A stretch of DNA of 55,160 nucleotides from an uncultured Propionibacteriaceae bacterium (GTDB taxonomy: Bacteria > Actinomycetota > Actinomycetes > Propionibacteriales > Propionibacteriaceae), in assembly GCA_945911015.1 (NCBI GenBank), contig CAMDZW010000025.1:1-55160 (forward strand), given 5' to 3'. Position numbers and translations under genes: made by a program. Below are positions 28,968-38,896 of this stretch, piece after piece. Numbering within the stretch: position 1 is the first letter of the stretch; each line of letters opens with the position of its first letter. Under the pieces are notes generated by a model that saw only the letters and a list, made by a program, of their open reading frames with translations, did not search any database and had not been told where the DNA came from.

Positions 28968-30125
28968 CTACTGGAGCGCAATCGTCAAGATCCGGTCATC
29001 GTCGGCGGCCGGCGTGGCTCGCCCGTCGGTGTTGGAGGTGGTGACCAGGATTGCATCGTCGGCGGCTGCGACGGTCCGCAGGCGGCCGTGGTCACCGTTG
29101 AGGTGGGCGACGGGTTTGCCGACGTCGGTGCCGTCCAGCGGGATCTGCCAGAGCCTGGTTCCGCGCAGGGCCGCAGCCCACAGCGAGCCACCGGCAAAGG
29201 CCAGACCTGAAGGGGAGGCCTCGTCGGTGGGCCAGGTCACCTTGGGGGCGATTCGGCCGTCCGGACCGGGTTCGTCCCCCTCGATCTCGGGCCAGCCGTA
29301 GTTGCCGCCAGCTTCGATCAGGTTGATCTCGTCCTGGTACTTGTCGCCGAACTCGCTGGCCCACAGTCGACCCTCATCGTCAAAGGCCATTCCCTGCACA
29401 TTGCGGTGCCCGAACGACCAGATGAGGTTGTCGAAGGGATTGCCCGGCGCTGTTTTCCCCTCCATGGTCAGCCGCAGGATCTTGCCGGCCGGTGAGTCGG
29501 TGTCCTGAGCGAGGGAGCGGTCGCTGGCATCACCGGTGGAAGCGTAGAGGAAACCGTCCGGCCCGAACGTCAGACGGCCACCGTTGTGGTTGGCTGCCAT
29601 CGGGATGCCGTCCAGCAGGACCGTGTCGTCGGACAAGGAGGCACCGTCCCAGCGGTAGCGGACGATCCGGTTGTCCGATGCACTGGAGTGGTAGCAGAAC
29701 AGATGCTTCTCATCCGGGGTCACCGCAATCCCCAGCAGCCCACCCTCCGAAGACCGCTGCACGCCGGGGACCGTGGTCACCGTGGTCTGTTCGCCCTCGG
29801 TGATCCGCAGAATCTTGCCGGTGTCGCGGGAGGACACCAACAACGATCCGTCGGCGAGCACGACCAGGCCCCACGGTGTGGTCAGCCCGGTCACCAGGTC
29901 CTGCGGCTTGCCCAGGTCAGCGGGCCCGGTCGGTGTGGGGCTCGGCGGGGGTGTGGGGCTGGCTGGAGGCGTCGAGCTGGGCGGGGACGTGGAGGCCGAA
30001 CCGGTTGAGGTGCCGGCGGGCGAGGGTGACCCGCTGGGCGTGGGACCGTCGGAGGCACATCCGGCCAGCACACCTGCGGTGCCGGCAGCGGTCGCCGCGA
30101 GCAGATGACGCCGGGTGAGGGTCAT
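28968..30125 (-). CDS. Glucose/sorbosone dehydrogenase-like lipoprotein (PQQ-type beta-propeller)
   Basis: A 385-residue exported protein. The N-terminus has an RR pair (residues 5-6) and a lipobox, VLAGC, with C23 as the lipidation site. A Pro/Ser/Thr-rich linker (about 25-68) tethers the domain to the membrane. From residue 72 on it is a six-bladed propeller of the GSDH/YliI family (TTPWGLVVLADGSLLVSSRD, SEGGLLGIAVTPD, WSFGHRNVQGMAFD, GGNYGWPEIEGDE), which in related proteins oxidises aldose sugars with PQQ. No PQQ biosynthesis genes are in the window. The start at 30125 shares ATGA with the stop of the upstream gene. Confidence 0.88.
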   Translation of the reverse strand: MTLTRRHLLAATAAGTAGVLAGCASDGPTPSGSPSPAGTSTGSASTSPPSSTPPASPTPPPSPTPTGPADLGKPQDLVTGLTTPWGLVVLADGSLLVSSRDTGKILRITEGEQTTVTTVPGVQRSSEGGLLGIAVTPDEKHLFCYHSSASDNRIVRYRWDGASLSDDTVLLDGIPMAANHNGGRLTFGPDGFLYASTGDASDRSLAQDTDSPAGKILRLTMEGKTAPGNPFDNLIWSFGHRNVQGMAFDDEGRLWASEFGDKYQDEINLIEAGGNYGWPEIEGDEPGPDGRIAPKVTWPTDEASPSGLAFAGGSLWAAALRGTRLWQIPLDGTDVGKPVAHLNGDHGRLRTVAAADDAILVTTSNTDGRATPAADDDRILTIALQ

Positions 30126-30760
30126 GACGGCTCCCCGAAGGCCGGGGGCAGGGCCGCGAGGGTGTCAGGTTCGCCGATGACGTCGACCCAGGCCGCATCG
30201 GTGCGGCCGAAGCCGTACAGCAGGATTTCGGTGGGAGGGCCAACCACGGTGACGGTGCGGTCCCCGGGCCGGATCCGGATCCGGTCTCCCTGCAGGTTCT
30301 CCAACACCAGCCCATCGGAGCCAAGCTTGGCGAACATGGCCTTGCCGAGACCCTTGAGCTGTTTCCAGATCACTTCCTCAAAACCCGGATCACTGATCCG
30401 GGGCCCGGCAGGGGAGTCTCCGCCACGACGAACGTCCTCGTGGTGGACCCAGTACTCGACAGTGTTGGCCACCTTCTCGATCGGCTTCAGGCGAAACAGT
30501 GACCACGGCGCGGGGCCGGAGGCCACCCGGTCGACCAGGTCGTCGAAGGACCAACGCTCGCGGATCCGGGCCATCCGTCGCTCGGTCACCCTCGACCACG
30601 GACCGACCAGACCGACAGTGGCGATCGGATCGTTCTCCCGCACCCACAGGTGGGTGGCCAGGTCGTGGGCGTCCCAGCCCTCGCACAGGGTCGGTGCGTG
30701 GGGACCCACCTGATGGAACAGGTCACACAGCTGGGCACGTTCGGTGCGGGCGACGTTCAT
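30122..30760 (-). CDS. TIGR03085-type metal-binding (DinB/mycothiol-dependent isomerase-like) protein
   Basis: A 212-residue protein. It opens [25 protein letters not shown], the four-helix metal-binding region of the maleylpyruvate isomerase/DinB family, followed by [14 protein letters not shown] and [13 protein letters not shown] (His and Glu likely metal ligands). It matches the TIGR03085 group, found in mycothiol-producing actinobacteria; substrate unknown. The ATG at 30760 was chosen because TAGGCT (read on the minus strand, 30768-30773) ends 7 nt upstream, a leaderless arrangement. The longer frame to 30838 overlaps hisI. Confidence 0.8.
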   Translation of the reverse strand: MNVARTERAQLCDLFHQVGPHAPTLCEGWDAHDLATHLWVRENDPIATVGLVGPWSRVTERRMARIRERWSFDDLVDRVASGPAPWSLFRLKPIEKVANTVEYWVHHEDVRRGGDSPAGPRISDPGFEEVIWKQLKGLGKAMFAKLGSDGLVLENLQGDRIRIRPGDRTVTVVGPPTEILLYGFGRTDAAWVDVIGEPDTLAALPPAFGEPS

Positions 30761-30823
30761 GGACCTGAGCCTAGTTCGGACGCCATTGGCCACCCTCTCG
30801 CGGGTCGGGGAGAATGGTCGGCG
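30761..30823. promoter_or_regulatory. Divergent promoters of the TIGR03085 gene and hisI
   Basis: This 63-bp gap lies between two divergent ATGs. On the minus strand, TAGGCT (30768-30773) ends 7 nt before the TIGR03085 gene. On the plus strand, GAGAAT (30810-30815) ends 8 nt before hisI. The first is a good TANNNT element; the second is weaker. Neither gene has a ribosome site, so both transcripts may be leaderless, which leaves no room for a leader-peptide attenuator ahead of the his/trp run. Confidence 0.5.
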
Positions 30824-31201
30824 ATGGACACCACACAATCGTCAGGACTGGATCCCGAGATCGCTGCCCGCCTCCGGCGCAGCGGCGACGGGCTGATCCC
30901 AGTCATCGTCCAAGATGGCGACACCGAGGCCGTGCTGATGCTGGCCTGGGTCGACGACGAGGCCCTGCACCGCACTCTGACCACGGGGCACGCCACCTAC
31001 TGGTCGCGCTCGCGACAGGAGTACTGGGTCAAGGGTGAGACCAGCGGCCACCGCCAGTACGTGCGGCAGGTCGCCCTCGACTGTGACGGTGATGCCCTGC
31101 TGTACCGGGTGCGGCAGGTCGGACCTGCCTGTCACACCGGCACCACGACCTGTTTCGATGACCGGGATCTTCCCCTCACCCGTGCGGAGGACGAGCTGTG
31201 A
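30824..31201 (+). CDS. hisI: Phosphoribosyl-AMP cyclohydrolase
   Basis: A 125-residue enzyme of histidine biosynthesis that opens the ring of phosphoribosyl-AMP. It shows the family blocks [36 protein letters not shown] and the zinc site [10 protein letters not shown] with HTGTTTC near the end. It is a stand-alone HisI without the HisE domain. The ATG at 30824 was chosen over upstream ORF starts that would run through the divergent gene. Its stop overlaps the trpE GTG, so hisI is the lead gene of the trp run. Confidence 0.95.
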   Translation: MDTTQSSGLDPEIAARLRRSGDGLIPVIVQDGDTEAVLMLAWVDDEALHRTLTTGHATYWSRSRQEYWVKGETSGHRQYVRQVALDCDGDALLYRVRQVGPACHTGTTTCFDDRDLPLTRAEDEL

Positions 31202-32697
31202 CCATCACCCCTGATCTGAGCGGCTTTCGTGAGCTGGCCCGTACCCGTCGGGTGATCAGCGTCCACCGCCGAGTCGTCTGTGACAGCGAGACCGTTGTCG
31301 GGCTCTATGCCCGTCTCGCCCAGAACCGGCCCGGTACCTTCTGCTTCGAGTCCGCCGAACAGGGTGGGGTCTGGAACCGGTACTCCTTCATCGGCGTGCA
31401 GAGTGCAGCCACTCTCGCCGAGGTCGACGGTGGCGCTCGGTGGTCGGGTCGTGTCCCGGCCGGTCTACCCACCGAGGGCGACCCGTTGACCGTGCTGCGC
31501 GAGACTCTCAGACTGCTCCACACCGACCGGGAACCGCAGCTGCCGCCGTTCACCTCCGGCATGGTCGGCTACCTCGGCTATGACACGGTGCGCCGGGTCG
31601 AGGTGCTGCCCGACACCACGATCGGCGACATCGACATCCCGGAAATGGTGATGGTGCTTGCCTCCGATCTTGCCGTGGTCGACCACCATCTCGGGGAGGT
31701 CTGGCTGATCGCCAATGCCATCAACTTCGACGCCAGCGACGAACGTGCCGACCAGGCGTGGGCCGATGCCTGTGCCCGGGTGGAGGCCATGACCGAAGCC
31801 CTCCGTCAACCTGCCCCCACCTTGGCGCTGCTCCCGGCACCCGAGGATGCGGCGCCGGTCACCGTACGGAGGCAGCGCACCAGTGAACAGCACCGGACCG
31901 CAGTCGAGGAGGCCCGGGAGCTGATCCGGGCCGGCGAGGCCTTCCAGATCGTGGTGAGTCAGCGCTTCGACGTCGACACCCAGGTGGACGCCTTCGAGGT
32001 CTATCGGGCGCTGCGGTTGAGCAACCCGAGCCCGTACCTGTACCTGGTCCGACTTGACGGATTCGACATCGTCGGATCCTCCCCGGAGGCCTTGGTGACC
32101 GTCCAGGGTGGTCAGGCACTGACCCACCCGATCGCCGGTTCCAAACCCCGTGGCGCAACTCCGAGCGAGGACGCGGCATTCGAGGCCGAACTGCTCGGCG
32201 ACCCCAAGGAGCGTGCCGAGCACCTGATGCTGGTCGATCTCGGCCGCAACGACCTCGGGCGGGTCTGCGTGCCCGGCACCGTCGAGGTCGTCGAGTTCAT
32301 GGAGGTCCGCCGCTACAGCCACATCATGCACCTCGAGTCGTCGATCGTCGGCCAGGTCGCCGAGGGTCGCACCGCCCTCGATGTGCTGTTGGCCTGTTTC
32401 CCCGCCGGCACCCTGTCGGGAGCACCCAAGGTCCGAGCGATGGAGATCATCGACCAACTCGAGGTCTCCCGTCGTGCCCTCTACGGCGGTGTCGTCGGCT
32501 ACTTCGACTTTGCCGGGGACGGTGACTCCGCGATCGCGATCCGCACCGCGGTGATCCGAGACGGTGTGGCCCATGTCCAGGCCGGCGGCGGAATCGTGGC
32601 CGACTCCGATCCGGTCGCCGAGGACATCGAGACCCAGAACAAGGCAGCTGCGGTGATCCGTGCCCTCGGCATGGCCGAAGGGCGGCGTCGGCTCTGA
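31198..32697 (+). CDS. trpE: Anthranilate synthase component I
   Basis: A 499-residue chorismate-using enzyme, first step of tryptophan synthesis. It has the N-terminal regulatory part ([20 protein letters not shown], comparable to the LLES region that binds Trp), and the catalytic chorismate domain from about 230: [41 protein letters not shown], and [19 protein letters not shown]. TrpG (the glutaminase) and TrpD are not in the window. The GTG start at 31198 overlaps hisI by GTGA; the stop shares a base with the next gene. Confidence 0.96.
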   Translation: MTITPDLSGFRELARTRRVISVHRRVVCDSETVVGLYARLAQNRPGTFCFESAEQGGVWNRYSFIGVQSAATLAEVDGGARWSGRVPAGLPTEGDPLTVLRETLRLLHTDREPQLPPFTSGMVGYLGYDTVRRVEVLPDTTIGDIDIPEMVMVLASDLAVVDHHLGEVWLIANAINFDASDERADQAWADACARVEAMTEALRQPAPTLALLPAPEDAAPVTVRRQRTSEQHRTAVEEARELIRAGEAFQIVVSQRFDVDTQVDAFEVYRALRLSNPSPYLYLVRLDGFDIVGSSPEALVTVQGGQALTHPIAGSKPRGATPSEDAAFEAELLGDPKERAEHLMLVDLGRNDLGRVCVPGTVEVVEFMEVRRYSHIMHLESSIVGQVAEGRTALDVLLACFPAGTLSGAPKVRAMEIIDQLEVSRRALYGGVVGYFDFAGDGDSAIAIRTAVIRDGVAHVQAGGGIVADSDPVAEDIETQNKAAAVIRALGMAEGRRRL

Positions 32698-33425
32698 TGG
32701 CCACCAAGTTGCGGGGCTACGGTTGGCTCGCGCTCGTGGTCGCGGCTGGCGCCGGCTTCGTCTTCGCCACCCAGGCCTGGTGGCAGGTCCCGTACGGGGT
32801 CGGTGCCGGCTCCGGTGCGGTGCCGATCAGCGGTGGCGAGGGCGCCGCCGGGCTGCCCCAGGCGGTGACGGCCGTGCTGGCCGCCGGTGTCCTGCTCTCG
32901 CTGACGGTCCGCGGGTGGGGGCGGCTGGTCGTCGCCGGCCTGCTCGCCGTGGGCTCACTCGCGATGCTCCTGATCGGCATCATGGCCCCGGTGCCCGGGC
33001 CGGAGGTCACTGACCCGATCGTGCAGCAGACCACCTTTGAACCCACCGGGGAGATCGTACGGGCCTGGGCCGGCCCGGCCTATGCTGCCGCCGGTCTGGT
33101 CGGACTCGTCGGGGCGGGACTGCTGCTGGCCGCCGGTCGGCAGGCTCCTCGCAGCGTCGACCGGTTCGACCGAACCGCCACGACAGCACAGGTGAGCGCT
33201 GACGACGATCCGTTGACGGTCTGGCGTGCGCTCGACGAGGGGCTGGACCCGACCGAGGCCGATGAGCCCGCGCAGGCAGGCCCCCATGACCAGGCACGTC
33301 CGAATGATGACGCGGAGATCTCGCCGATTTCTCCCCAGCGGCCGGATGTGATGAGAATGGGATCGGACGGCAACGACCCCGATGTCGACGCCGCAAGTGA
33401 TGAGCACACTGGGAGGCATTCATGA
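32697..33425 (+). CDS. Tryptophan-operon-associated membrane protein (TIGR02234-like)
   Basis: A 242-residue membrane protein. It begins [24 protein letters not shown] and has about four hydrophobic segments (roughly 8-27, 56-72, 80-100, 125-148), then a charged tail from residue 150 with many Asp and Gln. Location between trpE and trpC fits the Trp_oprn_chp family, whose function is unknown. Start shares a base with the trpE stop. The stop overlaps the HGxxPAAW gene by ATGA. Confidence 0.85.
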   Translation: MATKLRGYGWLALVVAAGAGFVFATQAWWQVPYGVGAGSGAVPISGGEGAAGLPQAVTAVLAAGVLLSLTVRGWGRLVVAGLLAVGSLAMLLIGIMAPVPGPEVTDPIVQQTTFEPTGEIVRAWAGPAYAAAGLVGLVGAGLLLAAGRQAPRSVDRFDRTATTAQVSADDDPLTVWRALDEGLDPTEADEPAQAGPHDQARPNDDAEISPISPQRPDVMRMGSDGNDPDVDAASDEHTGRHS

Positions 33426-33655
33426 CCGCAACTGCCACGACTCGTGACACCGTGGCTGTCCGGGGCAAGTACACCCACCACGGCCGCACCCCGGCCGCCT
33501 GGGCCGGAGCGATCATTGCCCTGCTGGCCTTCGTTGTCGGCTGCGCCGGCTTCATCGTGCTCAACTTCACCCTGGTCATCATCGGTGTGTCTGGCCTCGC
33601 GCTGGCGCTGATCGTCACCCAGGTGCTGCGCGTCCTCGGTCGCGGCGCGGACTGA
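33422..33655 (+). CDS. HGxxPAAW family small membrane protein
   Basis: A 77-residue protein with the family signature HHGRTPAAWAGA (residues about 19-30), followed by two hydrophobic segments, about 30-50 and 53-70. The role of this actinobacterial family is unknown; its location in trp operons is recurrent. It starts in the stop codon of the upstream gene and ends 6 nt before trpC, so it is inside the trp transcript. Confidence 0.88.
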   Translation: MTATATTRDTVAVRGKYTHHGRTPAAWAGAIIALLAFVVGCAGFIVLNFTLVIIGVSGLALALIVTQVLRVLGRGAD

Positions 33656-33661
33656 TCGATC

Positions 33662-34465
33662 ATGTCCGTTCTCGACGACATCATCGCCGGCGTACGGATC
33701 GACCTCGCTGAACGTCAGGTCCGGACCAGCCTGGACGAGCTCAAGGCCAAGGTGCAGGATGCACCCGATCCGATCGACCCGATGCCAGCCTTCCGCGCAC
33801 CGGGAGTGTCGGTCATTGCCGAGGTGAAGCGTGCCTCGCCGAGCCGAGGCAGCCTTGCCCCGATCAGCGATCCGGCCGCGCTGGCCAGTGACTATGCCGC
33901 CGGTGGGGCCGCGGCCATCTCGGTGCTCACCGAACAACGCCGTTTCGGCGGTTCGCTCGACGACCTGGTGGCCGTACGGCGCAGCGTCGAGGTCCCGGTG
34001 CTGCGCAAGGACTTCATCGTCACCGCCTATCAGCTCTTCGAGGCCCGCGCGGCAGGAGCCGACCTGGCCCTGCTGATCGTGGCCGCGCTGAGCGATGACG
34101 AACTGACCGGTCTGATCGAGCGGTCGCAGTCGATCGGCCTGACCCCGCTGGTGGAGACCCACACCGCCGACGAGGTGCGCCGTGCCATCAACTGTGGTGC
34201 CCAGGTGATCGGGGTGAACAACCGTGATCTGACCACCTTGGAGGTCGACACCACAACCTTCTCGCGGCTGGCTCCGCTGATCCCCGACTCGGTGGTCAAG
34301 ATCGCCGAGTCCGGCGTGAAGGGCCCCAAGGATGTCTTCGAGCTGTCGCGGATCGGGGCTGATGTGGTCCTGGTCGGTGAGGCGCTGGTGACCGGTGGGG
34401 ATCCCCGTGCGGGCGTGGCAGACCTTGTCGCGGCGGGCGCCCACCCGGCCTGCCCCCACCGCTGA
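33662..34465 (+). CDS. trpC: Indole-3-glycerol phosphate synthase
   Basis: A 267-residue TIM-barrel enzyme that closes the indole ring. Marks: [16 protein letters not shown] (Lys and Glu in catalysis), [35 protein letters not shown], and [13 protein letters not shown] with the phosphate site VLVGEALV. Length normal. TrpF is not fused and not in the window; in many actinobacteria the HisA homologue PriA serves for it. A 67-nt gap separates it from trpB. Confidence 0.95.
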   Translation: MSVLDDIIAGVRIDLAERQVRTSLDELKAKVQDAPDPIDPMPAFRAPGVSVIAEVKRASPSRGSLAPISDPAALASDYAAGGAAAISVLTEQRRFGGSLDDLVAVRRSVEVPVLRKDFIVTAYQLFEARAAGADLALLIVAALSDDELTGLIERSQSIGLTPLVETHTADEVRRAINCGAQVIGVNNRDLTTLEVDTTTFSRLAPLIPDSVVKIAESGVKGPKDVFELSRIGADVVLVGEALVTGGDPRAGVADLVAAGAHPACPHR

Positions 34466-34532
34466 ATCCGTACCAACACGACCGCGGTCAGCGAACCAAC
34501 AGGCCAGCGGCCATCGAGACAAGAGGATGAGC

Positions 34533-35804
34533 GTGTCGCACCAGAACCCACCGGACCCGGATGCGGTCGAACTGCCCGACAAGTCGGGCCACTTCGACCA
34601 GTTCGGCGGCAAGTTCGTCCCTGAGGCCCTCCATGTGGCCATCGCCGAACTGGAGGAGGCCTTCTCCCAGGCCCAGGCCGACCCGGTCTTCACCGCAGAG
34701 CTGCACCGACTGCTCACTGACTATGCGGGCCGACCGAGCCCTCTCACCGAGGCTGCCAACCTGGCCGATGAGGCCGGGGGCGCACGGATCCTGCTCAAGC
34801 GCGAGGACCTCAACCACACCGGCTCCCACAAGATCAACAACGTCCTCGGCCAGGCCCTGCTGGCCAGGCGGATGGGCAAGTCCCGGGTGATCGCCGAGAC
34901 CGGTGCCGGCCAGCATGGCGTCGCCACCGCCACTGCGGCGGCGCTGCTCGGCCTCGACTGCACGGTCTACATGGGCAAGGTCGACACGGATCGGCAGGCC
35001 CTCAACGTCGCCCGGATGCAGCTGCTCGGGGCAGAGGTCATCGCCGTCGCCTCCGGCAGCCAGACGCTGAAGGACGCGATGAACGACGCCATGCGGGACT
35101 GGGTGGCCTCGGTGGACAGTACCCACTACCTGATCGGCTCGGTCGGTGGCCCGCATCCGTTCCCGATGATCGTGCGCGAGTTCCAGCGGGTGGTCGGGCA
35201 CGAGGCCCGCGCCCAGGTCCTGGAACGGTGCGGACGTCTGCCCGACGCTGTCGCGGCCTGTGTCGGCGGCGGCTCCAATGCGATGGGCATCTTCGCCGAC
35301 TTCGTGCCGGACACCGAGGTGGCGCTGTACGGGTTCGAGGCCGGCGGCGACGGCGTGGACACCGGGCGACATGCTGCCACCATCACCGCCGGAGAGGTGG
35401 GGGTGCTGCACGGCATGCGCACCTACGTCCTGCAGGACGAGGACGGGCAGACGATCGAGTCCCACTCGATCTCGGCAGGTCTTGACTACCCGGGCGTCGG
35501 ACCCGAACACGCCTGGTTGGCTGCCACCGGACGGGCACACTACGAGCCGGTCACCGATGCCGAGGCGATGCAGGCACTGCGCCTCCTCACCCGCTCCGAA
35601 GGAATTCTGCCCGCGATCGAGAGCTCCCATGCCGTGGCCGGCGCCCTGCGTCTGGGCCGCCGATGGGCCGAGGAGAACCCGGGGGCCGAGCCGCTGACGA
35701 TTCTGGTCTCGTTGTCCGGTCGCGGCGACAAGGATGTGGCCACCGCGAATGCCTGGTTCGGTCTGGACGGGCGTCCCAACAGCACCCGTGGAGGGGAACA
35801 GTGA
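34533..35804 (+). CDS. trpB: Tryptophan synthase beta chain
   Basis: A 423-residue PLP enzyme that joins indole and serine. It has [21 protein letters not shown], the PLP lysine K100 in [10 protein letters not shown], the [18 protein letters not shown] loop, the [15 protein letters not shown] phosphate-binding motif, and [14 protein letters not shown] at the end. GTG 34533 was taken because the AAGAGG site ends 6 nt before it; ATG 34527 would add MS and is nearly equally likely. The stop overlaps the trpA GTG. Confidence 0.96.
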   Translation: MSHQNPPDPDAVELPDKSGHFDQFGGKFVPEALHVAIAELEEAFSQAQADPVFTAELHRLLTDYAGRPSPLTEAANLADEAGGARILLKREDLNHTGSHKINNVLGQALLARRMGKSRVIAETGAGQHGVATATAAALLGLDCTVYMGKVDTDRQALNVARMQLLGAEVIAVASGSQTLKDAMNDAMRDWVASVDSTHYLIGSVGGPHPFPMIVREFQRVVGHEARAQVLERCGRLPDAVAACVGGGSNAMGIFADFVPDTEVALYGFEAGGDGVDTGRHAATITAGEVGVLHGMRTYVLQDEDGQTIESHSISAGLDYPGVGPEHAWLAATGRAHYEPVTDAEAMQALRLLTRSEGILPAIESSHAVAGALRLGRRWAEENPGAEPLTILVSLSGRGDKDVATANAWFGLDGRPNSTRGGEQ

Positions 35805-36631
35805 GCTCGGCCAACGCCTTCATCACCGCCCGGTCCGAAGGTCGGGCCGCTCTGGTCGGCTACCTTCCGGTGGGGCACCCGACGGTCGAGATCTCCTGCC
35901 AGGCCTTCCGGGCACTGTGTGGCGTCGGGGGAGACCACCCCGGTGTCGACCTGGTCGAGATCGGCATGCCCTACTCCGATCCGGTGATGGATGGGTCCAC
36001 GGTGCAACGCGCCACCACCCGAGCCCTGAGCCAAGGCGTCCGCACCCGCGACATCTTCACCGCAGTCGAAGCGGTCGCCGAGACCGGGACGCCGGCCGTG
36101 GTGATGATCTACTGGAACCTGGTCGAACGGTACGGGGTCGACGCCTTTGCCCGAGACCTCGCTGCTGCCGGTGGCTCAGGTCTGATCACCCCCGATCTCA
36201 CCCCGGACGAGGCAGAGCCGTGGATCGCCGCAGCCGAGGAGCACGATCTGGACCGGGTGTTTCTGGTCTCCCCGTCATCCTCGGACGAACGTCTGGCCAT
36301 GACCTTGCAGGCCTGTCGTGGCTGGGTCTATGCCACCGCCTTGATGGGAGTCACCGGGACCCGTCATGCGGTCAGCTCGATGGCTCCCGATCTGGTGGCC
36401 CGGATCCGCGCGACATCGCCCGACACCTTGGTCGGTGTCGGACTCGGTGTCGCCAATGGTGACCAGGCCGCCGAGGTCGGTTCCTTCGCTGACGGCGTGA
36501 TCGTGGGTTCGGCGCTGGTGCAGACCCTGCTCGACGCCGAGGAAGCCGGGCGTCGCGATGACCTGTCGGGGCTGCACCGGGTGGTCGCCGACCTGGCCGC
36601 CGGCGTCCGGCGGGTCTCCCGTACGAGCTGA
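35801..36631 (+). CDS. trpA: Tryptophan synthase alpha chain
   Basis: A 276-residue TIM barrel that cleaves indole-3-glycerol phosphate; the indole passes to TrpB. The catalytic Glu and Asp appear in [17 protein letters not shown]; other motifs are [28 protein letters not shown] and [15 protein letters not shown]. The GTG start at 35801 overlaps trpB by GTGA, with a GAGGGG site upstream. Its stop shares a base with the SCO-family gene, so the redox genes downstream may be on the same transcript. Confidence 0.95.
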   Translation: MSSANAFITARSEGRAALVGYLPVGHPTVEISCQAFRALCGVGGDHPGVDLVEIGMPYSDPVMDGSTVQRATTRALSQGVRTRDIFTAVEAVAETGTPAVVMIYWNLVERYGVDAFARDLAAAGGSGLITPDLTPDEAEPWIAAAEEHDLDRVFLVSPSSSDERLAMTLQACRGWVYATALMGVTGTRHAVSSMAPDLVARIRATSPDTLVGVGLGVANGDQAAEVGSFADGVIVGSALVQTLLDAEEAGRRDDLSGLHRVVADLAAGVRRVSRTS

Positions 36632-37347
36632 TGGCGCCGGACCTCAACGGTTCGATGGCGCGATCTGGGAACCATCGGGCCTGCTCACCGGTTGTATCCG
36701 TTGTGAGTTCTGGTCTGAGCAGGCGCGGCATGTTGGCGACCGTCCCGGTGCTGGCGATCCCTCTCGTCGGCTGCACCCGACCCCGCAACGACGGCCCGGT
36801 GGTCATTGTCGACGGTGAGGACGACGGCTGGTCCGGGACCCGGGTGGAGACCCCGTACGAGATTCCCACTCAGTCTCTGACCGACACCTCGGGTCAGTCG
36901 TACAACCTGGCGACCAGCCCTGCCACCCCGATCACTCTGGTCTTCTTCGGCTACACCCACTGTCCCGATGTCTGCATCACGGTGATGAGTGACCTGGCGG
37001 TGGCGTTGAAGCGCAGTGACGTCAGGGTGCAGGACCGGGTCACCGTCGCTTTCGTCACCACCGACCCGGCCCGCGATGACGAACAGACCATCCGTGAATG
37101 GTTGGACCTGTTCGATCCGAGTTTCGTCGGGCTGACCGGTGACCTGGACGTGATCAAGGACATGGCCGAACAACTCGGGGTCGTGGTCGAGGGGATGAAG
37201 GAACTGCCCAGCGGCGGCTACGAGGTCGGCCACAGTGCTCAGGTGATCGGCATGCAGCAGGACCAGGGCGGCGTGATCGTGTGGACCCCCTCGACGCCGT
37301 CGGGTGACCTGCGCGAAGACCTGGCCCGCCTGGTGGAGCAGACATGA
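36631..37347 (+). CDS. SCO1/SenC family copper/redox lipoprotein
   Basis: A 238-residue exported thioredoxin-fold protein of the SCO family, which delivers copper to cytochrome c oxidase. The copper/thiol ligands are C111 and C115 in HCPDVC and H201 in GHSAQV. A signal with RR and lipobox (LVGC, C48) suggests a membrane-anchored lipoprotein. The ATG at 36631 gives a long pre-signal segment; the GTG at 36703 would give a more typical signal peptide, so the start is uncertain. It overlaps the MauE/DoxX gene by ATGA. Confidence 0.9.
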   Translation: MAPDLNGSMARSGNHRACSPVVSVVSSGLSRRGMLATVPVLAIPLVGCTRPRNDGPVVIVDGEDDGWSGTRVETPYEIPTQSLTDTSGQSYNLATSPATPITLVFFGYTHCPDVCITVMSDLAVALKRSDVRVQDRVTVAFVTTDPARDDEQTIREWLDLFDPSFVGLTGDLDVIKDMAEQLGVVVEGMKELPSGGYEVGHSAQVIGMQQDQGGVIVWTPSTPSGDLREDLARLVEQT

Positions 37348-37844
37348 GCGGTCCTGCGGTCCGGGCCTGGATCGGCCTGGGCTGCCGGATTGCGTTGGCG
37401 GCGATCCTGGGCTGGGCCGGTCTGGTCAAGATCACCGAACCGCTGGTCGCGCTGCAGGCGGTCAGTGCGTACGAACTGCTGCCGCCTGCGCTGGTGCCGA
37501 TTGTCGGCTACGGCCTGCCGCTACTGGAGATCGTGCTCGCCGGATTCCTCCTCGCCGGTCTGCTGACCCGGCAGGTCGCGATCGTGGTCATCGTGGTGAT
37601 GGCCCTGTTCATTGCGGCGGTGGCCTCGGCCTGGGCGCGCGGCCTGACCATCGACTGCGGTTGTTTTGGCGGTGGCGGCCAGGTCGCTGCCGGTCAGACT
37701 CGCTACCTCGAGGAGATCCTTCGCGACCTCGGCTTCATCGCCCTGGCCGTGTGGCTGACGATCTTTCCCCGAACCCGATTCAGCCTGGACGGCCGGTGGG
37801 CCGCAGATCCAGACCCCGATGCCGAACCACAGGAGGACGAGTGA
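37344..37844 (+). CDS. MauE/DoxX-family membrane protein
   Basis: A 166-residue membrane protein with about four hydrophobic segments and the motif IDCGCFGGGG between the third and fourth, typical of the MauE/DoxX group. MauE proteins are thought to help form disulfides in the cell envelope. Here it lies between SCO and a DsbA-like gene with four-base overlaps on both sides, consistent with a thiol/copper module. A charged acidic tail follows. Confidence 0.88.
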   Translation: MSGPAVRAWIGLGCRIALAAILGWAGLVKITEPLVALQAVSAYELLPPALVPIVGYGLPLLEIVLAGFLLAGLLTRQVAIVVIVVMALFIAAVASAWARGLTIDCGCFGGGGQVAAGQTRYLEEILRDLGFIALAVWLTIFPRTRFSLDGRWAADPDPDAEPQEDE

Positions 37845-38626
37845 GCCCACGCAAGAAGCCGGCCAAGGGTGTCGGGGGGCAGGGCCCCTCGCGTCGCGCG
37901 CATCTGGCAGCCATCCGCAAGGAGCAGCAGCGCAAGGAACGCGAGCGCAAGATCGTGGTCACCATCGCGATCGTCGTGGCGGCCGCTCTGGTGGTCGGCG
38001 GCATCGTCTGGTTGGTGGTCGACTCGGCACGGACCAAGGGCGGTGACGGTGAGCAGTTCCCGATCACCGAGATCGCCCAGGAACCGGTGGTGGGTCAGCC
38101 GATCCGGTTTGCCGGGGCAGCCGACAGTGACGGCACCGTGCCGAGCGACATCCCGGCCGGCGTGGCCCATGTGGAGGTCTTCGCCGATTTCCACTGTCCG
38201 CACTGCGTCACCTTCGAGGAGCGGTACGGCCTGATCCTGCGGGAGGCCGAGTCGAAGGGGACCGCGATCATCGATGTCACCATGATGACGATCATCGACC
38301 AGGGTTCGGTCAACGCAGCCAATGCCTTCGCCTGTGCCACGACCGACGGTTTCGGCCGGGCCTACTTCGAGGCGCTGTGGGCCAATGCGACCCGTCAGTG
38401 GAGCGCGCCGCAGCTGGTCTCGCTTGCCGGGGAGATCGGAGTCCAGCCCGGTGAGGAATTTGCCGCCTGTGTCAACGACCAGGCCCATCTCGACTGGGTC
38501 GGGGCCGCCAATTCGACCGCTGACGCACGCGGAGTGAAGGGAACCCCGACGCTCTTCGTCGACGGCGAGCAGATCGCGATCGGTGAGCTCAGCCCGAACG
38601 AGCTGCGCAGGCTCGTCGGACTGTGA
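37841..38626 (+). CDS. Membrane-anchored DsbA-like thioredoxin-fold protein
   Basis: A 261-residue protein. It begins with a basic, charged N-terminal segment (SPRKKPAKGVGGQGPSRRAH, then many K/R/E), followed by one membrane segment (about 47-69; IVVTIAIVVAAALVVGGIV), then an extracytoplasmic DsbA-like domain with the active site C119-P-H-C122 (FADFHCPHCVTFEERYG) and the cis-Pro loop GVKGTPTLFVDG. Expected to make or move disulfides outside the membrane. The GTG start at 37841 has an AGGAGG site and overlaps the previous stop. Last gene of the overlapping run from hisI. Confidence 0.92.
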   Translation: MSPRKKPAKGVGGQGPSRRAHLAAIRKEQQRKERERKIVVTIAIVVAAALVVGGIVWLVVDSARTKGGDGEQFPITEIAQEPVVGQPIRFAGAADSDGTVPSDIPAGVAHVEVFADFHCPHCVTFEERYGLILREAESKGTAIIDVTMMTIIDQGSVNAANAFACATTDGFGRAYFEALWANATRQWSAPQLVSLAGEIGVQPGEEFAACVNDQAHLDWVGAANSTADARGVKGTPTLFVDGEQIAIGELSPNELRRLVGL

Positions 38627-38662
38627 TCAGCGGTCCTGGTGATGCGGGCCGGGCCGTTACCT

Positions 38663-38697
38663 GACTGGAACATCTGGACGGAATAGTTCCACCAGTC
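38663..38697. other. Inverted repeat in the gap before gltB
   Basis: GACTGG (38663-38668) pairs with CCAGTC (38692-38697), and TGGAAC (38666-38671) pairs with GTTCCA (38686-38691), giving two alternative hairpins. It lies 37 nt after the DsbA-like stop and could be a terminator or an operator for gltB. In the rest of the 270-bp gap, TTGCCA (38760-38765) and TACTCT (38785-38790), 19 nt apart, are a possible gltB promoter; a GGAG site lies before the gltB ATG. Nothing else stands out. Confidence 0.4.
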
Positions 38698-38896
38698 GGA
38701 ATGTGACGGCACGGCGCGTGGAAAATCTCGCCTGCCGAGCATGTTCTTGGTCACAGAAGTTGCCAAGGTTTCCTCGCCACCCCTTACTCTTTTCCAGCCC
38801 GGGTCACAGTCGGCCGGGCACGTACTGACAGTGAACGAGGAACCGGGTGTCGGCCCGTACGGCCTCGTGCGAAGGAGTGAGTGGACGGAGGTCATC

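Noticed and set aside
30761..30823. A Trp attenuator or T-box ahead of the his/trp run
   Set aside because: The gap is only 63 bp, hisI appears leaderless, and no leader peptide or paired stems are present.
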